From Fontimonas thermophila (GTDB taxonomy: Bacteria; Pseudomonadota; Gammaproteobacteria; Nevskiales; Nevskiaceae), in NCBI RefSeq assembly GCF_900113085.1, contig NZ_FOOC01000001.1:186001-250000 (forward strand): DNA of 64,000 nucleotides, in the 5' to 3' direction. The notes beneath the pieces are model-generated. The model was not told where the DNA came from, did no database searches, and worked only from the letters and a program-made list of their open reading frames with translations. Numbering within the stretch: the stretch's first letter is position 1; each line of letters opens with the position of its first letter. Made by a program: the position numbers and the translations under genes. Positions 26,957-33,698 of this stretch are shown here, piece after piece.

Positions 26957-28309
26957 ATGAACGGGCGGACCGACACCATCGTGGCGATCGCCACTGCGCC
27001 GGGGCGCGGCGCGGTGGGCATCGTGCGCGTGTCCGGGCCACAGGCCGCTGCGGTCGCGATGCGGCTGTGCGGCACACTGCCGCCGCCGCGCACCGCAGCG
27101 CTGCGCCAGCTCCGCGATGCCCACGGGCAGGCCATCGACCGCGGGCTGGTGCTGCACTTCCCGGCACCGCATTCGTTCACCGGCGAGGATGTCGTCGAGT
27201 TACAAGGCCATGGCGGGCCGGTCGTGCTGCAAATGCTGGTCGAAGCCGCCTGCTGCGCCGGCGCGCGGCTGGCGCGGCCGGGCGAGTTTTCTGAACGCGC
27301 CTTCCTCAACGGCAAGATCGATCTCGCCCAGGCCGAGGCCATCGCCGATCTGATCGACGCCGGGACACGCGAAGCCGCGCGTGCGGCGCTGCGCGCGCTC
27401 GATGGCGCGCTGTCGCAGCGCGTCGAGGCGATCGCCGAGGCGCTGACCACGCTGCGTGTCTATGTCGAAGGAGCGCTCGATTTCGCCGACGAGGATGTGG
27501 ACTGGCTTGCCGACGCCGCACTTGCGCAGCGTCTGGGCGCGCTGCGCAGCGCACTGGAGCAGTTGCTCACCGATGCCCAGTGCGGCCGGCGGCTGCGCGA
27601 TGGTCTGACCGTCGCGCTCAGCGGCCGGCCCAACGTCGGCAAATCCACATTGCTCAACCGCCTCGCCGGCGCCGAGGTCGCCATCGTCACCGACATTCCG
27701 GGGACGACCCGCGATGTGTTGCGCGAGCCCCTCGATCTCGCCGGCCTGCCGCTGACCTTGGTCGATACCGCGGGCCTGCGTGAATCCGACGACCCGGTCG
27801 AACGCGAGGGCATCCGCCGCGCCCGCGCAGCCCTGGCACAGGCCGAACTCGTGCTGTTCGTCGTCGAAGCCGCGCAGGGCATCATCGCCGAGGACGCGGC
27901 CCTGCTCGCCGCCGTGCCGGCCGATACGCAGACCCTGATCGTGCACAACAAATGCGATCTTCTGCGGCAAGCCGCCGCGCGCTGGGAGGACGGCGGTCGG
28001 GTTCATATCCGCCTGTCGGCAGTCACGGGTGACGGGATTCCGCTCTTGGTGCACGAACTGCACCGTTTCGCTGGTTGGGCTGACACCACACAGGGCGTGT
28101 TCACTGCCCGCACTCGCCATCTCGATGCGCTGCGGCGCACGCTCGCGTGCATCACCGAGGCCGAACGCCGGCTCGCCGAACGTGCCGGCGCCGAACTCGC
28201 CGCCGAGGAACTGCGCCTGGCCCACGAGGCGCTCGGCGAAATCACCGGCCGTGTGACCAGCGACGATCTGCTGGGCCACATCTTCTCCCGTTTTTGCATC
28301 GGCAAATAG
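26957..28309 (+). CDS. mnmE: tRNA-5-carboxymethylaminomethyl-2-thiouridine GTPase MnmE
   Basis: A 450-residue GTPase which, with MnmG, modifies U34 of certain tRNAs. The N-terminal tetrahydrofolate-binding domain starts DTIVAIATAPGRGAVGIVRVSG. The G domain has GRPNVGKSTLLNRLAG (G1), IPGTTRD (G2), DTAGLRE (G3) and HNKCD (G4). The C-terminal CIGK carries the family's essential Cys. The last gene of the origin-proximal core cluster; accessory sequence begins right after it. Confidence 0.98.
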   Translation: MNGRTDTIVAIATAPGRGAVGIVRVSGPQAAAVAMRLCGTLPPPRTAALRQLRDAHGQAIDRGLVLHFPAPHSFTGEDVVELQGHGGPVVLQMLVEAACCAGARLARPGEFSERAFLNGKIDLAQAEAIADLIDAGTREAARAALRALDGALSQRVEAIAEALTTLRVYVEGALDFADEDVDWLADAALAQRLGALRSALEQLLTDAQCGRRLRDGLTVALSGRPNVGKSTLLNRLAGAEVAIVTDIPGTTRDVLREPLDLAGLPLTLVDTAGLRESDDPVEREGIRRARAALAQAELVLFVVEAAQGIIAEDAALLAAVPADTQTLIVHNKCDLLRQAAARWEDGGRVHIRLSAVTGDGIPLLVHELHRFAGWADTTQGVFTARTRHLDALRRTLACITEAERRLAERAGAELAAEELRLAHEALGEITGRVTSDDLLGHIFSRFCIGK

Positions 28310-28312
28310 GAA

Positions 28313-28361
28313 TACACCGGCGACATCGATGTCATGGGGTCATTGCCGATGTAACGGTGTA
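28313..28361. repeat. interrupted inverted repeat after mnmE
   Basis: TACACCG (28313-28319) pairs with CGGTGTA (28355-28361), and ACATCG (28323-28328) with CGATGT (28347-28352), giving a 13-bp interrupted stem with an 18-nt loop 3 bp past the mnmE stop. No U-tract follows, so a simple terminator is unlikely. Confidence 0.6.
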
Positions 28362-28465
28362 CCTGCAGCAATCGTCGCTGAACGTCGCGGCGCGGACACA
28401 GCAAACCGGTTTTCGCGCCTGCGTCATCCATGATTTCTGGCGCATTGGGCAAGGCATACCACGCG

Positions 28466-28494
28466 ATGAGCCGATGATCTCCGGCTCATTTTCT
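28466..28494 (+). terminator. possible intrinsic terminator of the mnmE transcript
   Basis: ATGAGCCG (28466-28473) pairs with CGGCTCAT (28482-28489) around an 8-nt loop, followed by TTTTCT. A moderate stem with a short U-tract, about 160 bp after mnmE. Confidence 0.45.
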
Positions 28495-28897
28495 GAGCCA
28501 GATGCAGGCGCACAATGCCTCCATGCTGAAGTGGCCCGGATTGTTCCTGGTATCGGTCGGGCTGGCCCTCCAGCCTCGGCTGCTGGGGGTGGGCCTGATC
28601 GCGATTCTGCTGGGGCTTGCAGAAGCGCTCGCGCCCGGTGCCTGCCTTCCGCCCGTGGCCGTGCCGCCGTCGAGGCCCGCCGATGGCCGTTTTCGATTCT
28701 GAACGAGGATGGGGTGGGCGCAGTGATGCTGGCCATCGATGATGCCGAGGGTGCCGAACCCATCCGCCGCCACGGCGCGCATTCGCAATCCGGTGCCTCA
28801 TGCGATCGGCCCTGGGCGCAGGCGAGTATCTGTGTTCTACGGCAGCGCTGGGACCACTTGCGCGACGGCAAAGCGGATGAGGCAAGGAGGATGAACC

Positions 28898-29794
28898 ATG
28901 AACACCCGCAGCGCGTCCTTCACCGCATTCCTGCGCCATCGCTACCACGGCCACGTGCGGGGATGGCTGGCGATTTTTGTCGGTTGGCTGTGGGGGTACT
29001 ACATTGACCAGTACGCCCACGAGCCGCTGTGGGCGGTGCTGCCGGCTGCTTACGTGGGGGCCTTCGCGGTCCTCGCGATCGGCGTGGCGGGCGCAGCACT
29101 GCTGCGTTTTCCCTGGTGGTTCATGGCGCCGTTGACCTTCGCATCAATGGCGCTCGAATGGGCTTTGCGCAAGGTGTTGCGCCGTCCCTGGCGCCGGCGG
29201 CTTGAGCCGCACGAGCGGGTTTTGGGCAACCCTTTCGCGTGGCTGCAGGGCCGCCGTCTGCGGCAGCAGCGGAAGCAGCGTCGTGCTCGAATCACGCCTG
29301 CGCCTGTTGTCCCGGCCATGCGGGCGGCGCAACCGGTTGCGCATATGCCGCCGCCGCCCCGGCCGCCAAAATGGTCGGCGGAAGGTCTGGGGGCTTACAT
29401 CGGGAAGGTCTTCGAAGGCCACTGGTGGTTCTGGACATACAGCGCACCGCTGTGGATCACGCTGTGGTTGTGGCTCATCGAGGATCAGAGATTCATCGTC
29501 GCGCTGATGCTGGCGGTGCTGCTGTGGTTTTTGGGCACGGTGGCCTTGCTGATTCCCCTCGCCGCGGCCATCCTCGCGCTCACCTCGGCGCTTTTTGTCG
29601 GCGCGGGGCTGACGCCTTTGCAGCGCCAGGTTGCCGTGCAGCACGACATCGTCGAACGCGCCGCGCGGGCACAGGCGGCGACACATCCTGCAACGGCGCC
29701 CACGCCAACCAGACCCGCGCCTCAGCGTGTCCACTGGATCTGGCCGCTGCTTTTGGGCCTGTGGATCGGTCATGCCTGGGGCAAGGATGACTAG
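28898..29794 (+). CDS. unknown polytopic membrane protein, first gene of PcfJ-HIRAN module
   Basis: A 298-residue Trp-rich membrane protein I do not recognise. Predicted segments lie near residues 21-38, 44-68 and 72-90; then comes a basic and Pro-rich cytoplasmic-type stretch (about 95-160, several Arg clusters). Further segments are near 175-192, 196-215 and 218-240, and a last one is near 278-292 (WIWPLLLGLWIGHAWG). AGGAGG sits 8 nt before the ATG, one of the strongest ribosome binding sites in the window. Its last codons overlap a small ORF that runs to the PcfJ-HIRAN gene, so the three are likely one transcript. Possible roles (anchor, channel or effector) are speculation. Confidence 0.75.
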   Translation: MNTRSASFTAFLRHRYHGHVRGWLAIFVGWLWGYYIDQYAHEPLWAVLPAAYVGAFAVLAIGVAGAALLRFPWWFMAPLTFASMALEWALRKVLRRPWRRRLEPHERVLGNPFAWLQGRRLRQQRKQRRARITPAPVVPAMRAAQPVAHMPPPPRPPKWSAEGLGAYIGKVFEGHWWFWTYSAPLWITLWLWLIEDQRFIVALMLAVLLWFLGTVALLIPLAAAILALTSALFVGAGLTPLQRQVAVQHDIVERAARAQAATHPATAPTPTRPAPQRVHWIWPLLLGLWIGHAWGKDD

Positions 29795-29915
29795 GGTCTG
29801 CCTGACGGCATCGTGCCACGTCCGCCACGACCAAGGTGGACGAATCGCGTTTGCGGCGTACCGGGCCGACACAGAGGAGCCCGCCGACCCCGACCGAGAC
29901 GGGCTCATCCTGTGA
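29787..29915 (+). CDS. possible 42-aa linker ORF between membrane protein and PcfJ-HIRAN genes
   Basis: An ORF starting at an ATG that overlaps the end of the membrane-protein gene (shared AAGGATGACTAG region) and ending at TGA 29913-29915, where GTGA would overlap an alternative GTG start (29912) of the PcfJ-HIRAN gene. The peptide begins MTRVCLTASC and has an acidic second half (TEEPADPDRDG). It has no recognised family. Double overlap suggests translational coupling, but in GC-rich DNA short open frames are common, so it may serve only as a coupling frame or be spurious. Confidence 0.35.
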   Translation: MTRVCLTASCHVRHDQGGRIAFAAYRADTEEPADPDRDGLIL

Positions 29916-29941
29916 GCCACCAACCGCCGCATCATCGCGGC

Positions 29942-32047
29942 ATGGAAGACGTCTCTTCACCTGTTCATGCCGTCCCGCCAGCGCCGACTTTTGCTTCGAC
30001 GCTGGCCGTGCGCGCGCGGCTGTGGCTGCCCGGGCAGGTCTTTGCGCCGGAGGACGGACACCCGCGCCTGTGGCTGTCGCTGTCCGATGGCCGGGTGCTC
30101 GCCCTGCGGCTGGGCCAGGCGCGGCTGGGCGACGATGCGGTGATCGCGCCCATCCTCGCAGCGCTCACCGACGATGTCGGCGGCCACCATTACCAGTTGC
30201 AACTGCCGCAAACGGGTTTCGTGCAGGTGCTCTATGCCGCGCCCGTGCTGCCCAATCCCGTGCGCTGGCACGCAGGTTTCTGGTTCGATGCCGATTTCCA
30301 GCGCTTTGCCGCCACCCTGGATGCCGAGCTGATGCGCCTGCTGCTGTGGCTCGAGCGCGAACCCACGCCGCCCGCGGTGACGCGGCGCGATGGCGAGACG
30401 CCGCACCCACTGCCCAGGCGCTTCTTCGCCTCGGTGCGCAACTACAACCGGCTCGCGACCTTGCCGCCCGTTCTGCGCGAGCGGCGCCTGCAGGCGCTCG
30501 CCCGTTTTCCTGCGCTGGTGGCGCCGGTGCTGCTCAGCTTCCACCATTCGCCGAATGTCGAAGGCGGCAGGCGCCATGCCTGGCGCGAGAAGGATCAAGC
30601 GGTGGAAGCCGCGATCGATGCGGGGCGCGATCTCACGGGAGCGCTGGCGCAGCATTACGGCATCTCGCGCAGCCTCGTACGCGCGCCGGTCAACACCGCG
30701 TTGTGGCCCGCGCCCAGCCATGCCGCGCGGCGCGGCTATCTGGCGCTGCTCGATGCCTTGCCCGCCAACCAGCGGCCGACGCTGTCTGAGTTCGAACGCT
30801 GGCAGCTTTATCTCGCCAACTACTTCGGCTTGCTGGGCGAGACGGAGCGCGGCGACCCGTTGCCGCAGCGGCCCGAGGTGCACCGCGGCGCTTTTCGCCT
30901 GGGCTGGACGCGCACCTGGGAGGCGGCGGCAAGACGTTACGGCAACCTGCACACGGCGCTCGCGGACTGCCGCGATTTTCTCGAAGCCGTGCGCGAGCGG
31001 GCGGCCGCGCTCACCGCGAGCCGCTACGGGCCGCGGCTGGGCCGGCTTGCCGCGGGGTGGCTGGCCTGTCATGGGTTGCTGGGACTGCTCGGCGCATCGG
31101 GCCGTTGGCACCGGCAGGGGCCGACGCAGATCGACGATGATCTGCCCGGGGATCTCGAACTGCCCGCCATCGTCGGCCGCTTCGAGCGCGAGGCTTGGCT
31201 GGCCGTGGAACTCACCACGCCGCGCGGCCTGCTCGAGGAGGGCCTTGCGATGCATCACTGCGTCGGCAACCGGGGTTATTGGGAGGCTTCGGTGGCCGGC
31301 ACGCGCATTTTTTCCCTGCGCGGCCCCGCAGGCGAGCGCGCCACCGCCGAGTACCGGCCGGCCTTGCGCGAGGATGTCGAGTACGACACGCGCTATTGCC
31401 TGGTGCAATTGCGCGGACCCTGCAACCGTGAGGTTGCCGGCTCGATGCACGCCTTTGCCAGCGAGGTCGAAGCCGTGCTCAACGAGCCCGCCCGCGCCGA
31501 TGCCCGCTGGGCAGCGCTCGAAGCGCGTGGGCGCATCGAAGTGGAGCTGCTGAACCGCAAACGCAAAAAGCGCCTGGCGCAGCGCTTCGATGCCAAGACC
31601 GAGCGGCAGTTGGCCGCGGTGCTCGCCTGGCTCGGTCAGCCCCAGCCAGGCCCCAACGTGCTGCTGGTTGCGCCGGTGGCGGGCTATCAGTATCACCAGG
31701 GGCCTGCGGTGGAAGCGCAGTTTCAGCCGAACGCTACGCTCAGCCTCACGCACGAGCGCGACAACCCCCACGATCCGCTCGCCGTGCGCATCGACTGGCA
31801 GGGGGTGAAGCTCGGCTACGTGCCGCGCCCGCACAATGCCGAGATCGCCGCGCGGCTGCTTGCGGGAGAGAAGCTCACCGCACGGCTGGCTGCGTTCGAC
31901 GAAGAGGCACCGCCCTGGGAGCGGGTGGTGGTGGAAATCGCAACCCGGGAGGCTGAAGGCGCCGGGAAACTCGACGGCCACGCGGTGCGTGCTGCGGATA
32001 CCACCCACGACTGTGTCCGCATGGTGCGCCAGGCCTGTCACCGTTGA
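29942..32047 (+). CDS. PcfJ-like protein with C-terminal HIRAN domain
   Basis: A 701-residue soluble protein. The first 380 residues are unrecognised and helix-rich. At about 385-520 lies a PcfJ-like domain with its diagnostic core: LLEEGLAMHHCVGN (His438-His439-Cys440), YWEASVAGTRIFSLRG and an ATAEYRP strand. PcfJ proteins come from conjugative plasmids and chromosomes and their activity is unknown. A basic linker (NRKRKKRLAQR) precedes a HIRAN domain at about 577-665 (VAGYQYHQG, LTHERDNPHDPLAVRID, KLGYVPRPHN); HIRAN domains bind single-stranded 3' DNA ends. The combination suggests a DNA-end-related function. ATG 29942 lacks an obvious ribosome binding site; GTG 29912 is an alternative. Confidence 0.8.
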   Translation: MEDVSSPVHAVPPAPTFASTLAVRARLWLPGQVFAPEDGHPRLWLSLSDGRVLALRLGQARLGDDAVIAPILAALTDDVGGHHYQLQLPQTGFVQVLYAAPVLPNPVRWHAGFWFDADFQRFAATLDAELMRLLLWLEREPTPPAVTRRDGETPHPLPRRFFASVRNYNRLATLPPVLRERRLQALARFPALVAPVLLSFHHSPNVEGGRRHAWREKDQAVEAAIDAGRDLTGALAQHYGISRSLVRAPVNTALWPAPSHAARRGYLALLDALPANQRPTLSEFERWQLYLANYFGLLGETERGDPLPQRPEVHRGAFRLGWTRTWEAAARRYGNLHTALADCRDFLEAVRERAAALTASRYGPRLGRLAAGWLACHGLLGLLGASGRWHRQGPTQIDDDLPGDLELPAIVGRFEREAWLAVELTTPRGLLEEGLAMHHCVGNRGYWEASVAGTRIFSLRGPAGERATAEYRPALREDVEYDTRYCLVQLRGPCNREVAGSMHAFASEVEAVLNEPARADARWAALEARGRIEVELLNRKRKKRLAQRFDAKTERQLAAVLAWLGQPQPGPNVLLVAPVAGYQYHQGPAVEAQFQPNATLSLTHERDNPHDPLAVRIDWQGVKLGYVPRPHNAEIAARLLAGEKLTARLAAFDEEAPPWERVVVEIATREAEGAGKLDGHAVRAADTTHDCVRMVRQACHR

Positions 32048-32056
32048 GGTTCATGC

Positions 32057-32179
32057 GTGGATTCGTTTGGTGTGCGCTGGGTGGATCCCGTGGCGGATTT
32101 CGTGGCCAGCGCGCCGTGGACGCGGACGCAAACCCTTGCCAAGATCGACCCGGTGGCGCTTGATCTACGCGCGGCGTGA
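32057..32179 (+). CDS. possible 40-aa ORF after PcfJ-HIRAN
   Basis: A GTG-started frame preceded by TGAGGT, 9 bp past the stop of the PcfJ-HIRAN gene. The peptide has a protein-like mix (VRWVDPVADFVASAPW, then TLAKIDPVALDL) and no known family. It could be the third small member of the module, the tail of a decayed gene or chance. No independent support. Confidence 0.25.
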   Translation: MDSFGVRWVDPVADFVASAPWTRTQTLAKIDPVALDLRAA

Positions 32180-32234
32180 GCCTTGAGTGCTGATGGCGGG
32201 CGGCCGGGCGGACCACCTCGTTGCGGGAGACGCC

Positions 32235-33116
32235 GTGCAGACGCAGAAGGGCGGGATCGGCAAATGGGTTTACGTGGGCTGGATCGCGCTGGTCGCATGG
32301 CTCATGGCTGCGCCGGCGGTAGCGCGCACACTGGTTGAGCGTGTCGATCTGCCGCTGTCCAGCGGACGGGTCATCAGCGCCGAGATCCGCCGACCCGCGG
32401 ACGCGCCGCCGGTGTTGCCGGCGGTGCTGTTGTTCGGCGGTTTCCGCGGCGCGGCGACGGTGCTCGATGCGGTGCCGGCCGGACTGTCGCTGGTATCGGC
32501 GAGCTTCGATTACCCCTTCGATCCGCCGCGGCGCTTTGAATTTCCGCAGAGTCTGGCGCACCTGCCGGCGCTCGATCGCGGCATCGACCAGACGATCGAG
32601 GGCATCGGTCATCTCGTGGCCCACCTGCGCGCGCGCCAGGACATCGATGCGCAGCGACTCACCATCGTCGGCGCGAGTCTGGGCGCGCCGTTTGCGACCA
32701 TCGCGGCCGCCGAACTCGAGCTGCCGGGCTTGGTGATCGTGCATGGGTTTGGCGACGTCCGGCGGGTCATCGCGCAGCAGTTCATCCGCAAGCTGGCCCC
32801 GCGCTACGGGGATTGGACGCGCTGGCCGGCCTGGGGGCTGGCCAATGCGCTGACCTGGGGCTTTGACCTGCCCGCCCCGGAGGACTATGCCGCGCGCCTG
32901 CGCGCGACGCAGCGCGTGCTGATGATCGTTGCGCAGGACGACGAACTCATCCCGCAGCCGGCGACCGAGGCCCTGTGGCAGGCCTTGCAGCGTTCGCAGG
33001 CGCAGCTCGAACGCCTCGATGAGGCCGGCGCGCACTTGCAGGGATCGCGCGATCCGCGCATCGGGGGGCTGGTCGAAACCGCGCTGACGTGGATGGGCCG
33101 CGTCGGCCTGCGCTGA
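32235..33116 (+). CDS. exported alpha/beta hydrolase
   Basis: A 293-residue secreted hydrolase of the BAAT/dienelactone-hydrolase-like group. A signal peptide (about residues 1-30, core VGWIALVAWLMAAPAVA) leads to an alpha/beta core with LLFGGFRGAA (oxyanion strand), the nucleophile elbow VGASLG, an acid in VAQDDELIP and a likely catalytic His in GAHLQG. GTG 32235 is chosen because GGGAG lies 6 nt upstream and the signal peptide then starts the protein; an ATG at 32193 would add 14 hydrophilic residues. It is in line with the PcfJ-HIRAN gene but 187 bp away, so module membership is uncertain. Confidence 0.8.
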   Translation: MQTQKGGIGKWVYVGWIALVAWLMAAPAVARTLVERVDLPLSSGRVISAEIRRPADAPPVLPAVLLFGGFRGAATVLDAVPAGLSLVSASFDYPFDPPRRFEFPQSLAHLPALDRGIDQTIEGIGHLVAHLRARQDIDAQRLTIVGASLGAPFATIAAAELELPGLVIVHGFGDVRRVIAQQFIRKLAPRYGDWTRWPAWGLANALTWGFDLPAPEDYAARLRATQRVLMIVAQDDELIPQPATEALWQALQRSQAQLERLDEAGAHLQGSRDPRIGGLVETALTWMGRVGLR

Positions 33117-33160
33117 CACTGCTACGATGGTGCAAGTGCTCCCCTTGTGCATCGCCGCGC

Positions 33161-33688
33161 GTGTCTGTCGAATTCAGGTTTTGCCCCCGCTGTGCCCGCC
33201 CGCTGACCGAGCGCGAGCATGGCGGCTTTGCGCGTCGCGCGTGTCCGGACGAGCGCTGCGGTTTCGTGCACTGGGACAATCCGGTGCCGGTGGTCGCCGC
33301 GGTCGTCGAGCACGAGGGTTACATCGTGCTGGCGCGCAACAAACTGTGGACGCAGCGCTTCTTCGGCCTGATCACCGGCTTTCTCGAGCGCAACGAGAAC
33401 CCGGATGCAGCGGTGTTGCGCGAGGTCGAGGAGGAACTGGGCCTGAAAGCGCGCGACCCCCGCTTCATCGGCCATTATGGCTTTGAGCGCATGAACCAGC
33501 TGATCATCGCGTATCACGTCATCGGCGAGGGCACGATCACACTCGGCGACGAGCTCGCCGAATACATCCGTGTCGCGCCGGCGCAGGCGCGCTACTGGCC
33601 GGCCGCGACCGGACTTGCCCTGCGCGACTGGCTGATCGCGCAAGGCCACACGCCGCAGCCGATCGAGCTGCCGGCGCGCGCCCGCTGA
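33161..33688 (+). CDS. Nudix hydrolase with N-terminal zinc ribbon
   Basis: A 175-residue Nudix protein. An N-terminal zinc ribbon (CPRC near residue 7 and CPDERC near 27) precedes the Nudix fold. The Nudix box G-x5-E-x7-REVEEELGL begins at GFLERNENPDAA and ends REVEEELGL, all catalytic Glu residues present. Zinc-ribbon Nudix enzymes hydrolyse NADH or related nucleoside diphosphates, as NudC does, but the NudC-type SQPWPFPxS motif is absent, so the substrate is open. GTG 33161 starts just before the ribbon. It ends 10 bp before the convergent acetyl-CoA hydrolase stop. Confidence 0.88.
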   Translation: MSVEFRFCPRCARPLTEREHGGFARRACPDERCGFVHWDNPVPVVAAVVEHEGYIVLARNKLWTQRFFGLITGFLERNENPDAAVLREVEEELGLKARDPRFIGHYGFERMNQLIIAYHVIGEGTITLGDELAEYIRVAPAQARYWPAATGLALRDWLIAQGHTPQPIELPARAR

Positions 33689-33698
33689 ACGGGCGTTC

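Larger units (their letters stand above)
28310..28897. other. 588-bp interval without a supported gene
   Basis: Between mnmE and the next convincing start no frame shows a recognisable protein. It holds a hairpin just after mnmE (28313-28361), a terminator-like hairpin (28466-28494) and, from 28523 to 28702, an open frame for a 59-residue peptide that begins with a hydrophobic helix (LFLVSVGLALQP, VGLIAILLGLAEAL) and lacks a good ribosome binding site. The last 10 bp contain the strong AGGAGG of the following gene. It may be decayed sequence at the edge of an acquired segment. Confidence 0.5.

Noticed and set aside
28332-28871. 179-aa minus-strand open frame in the gap after mnmE
   Set aside because: No ribosome binding site, Ser/Arg/Pro-rich composition without family resemblance, and it crosses the two hairpins.
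29957-32041. 694-aa minus-strand open frame
   Set aside because: Exact antisense of the PcfJ-HIRAN gene, which has real domain motifs; the shadow does not.
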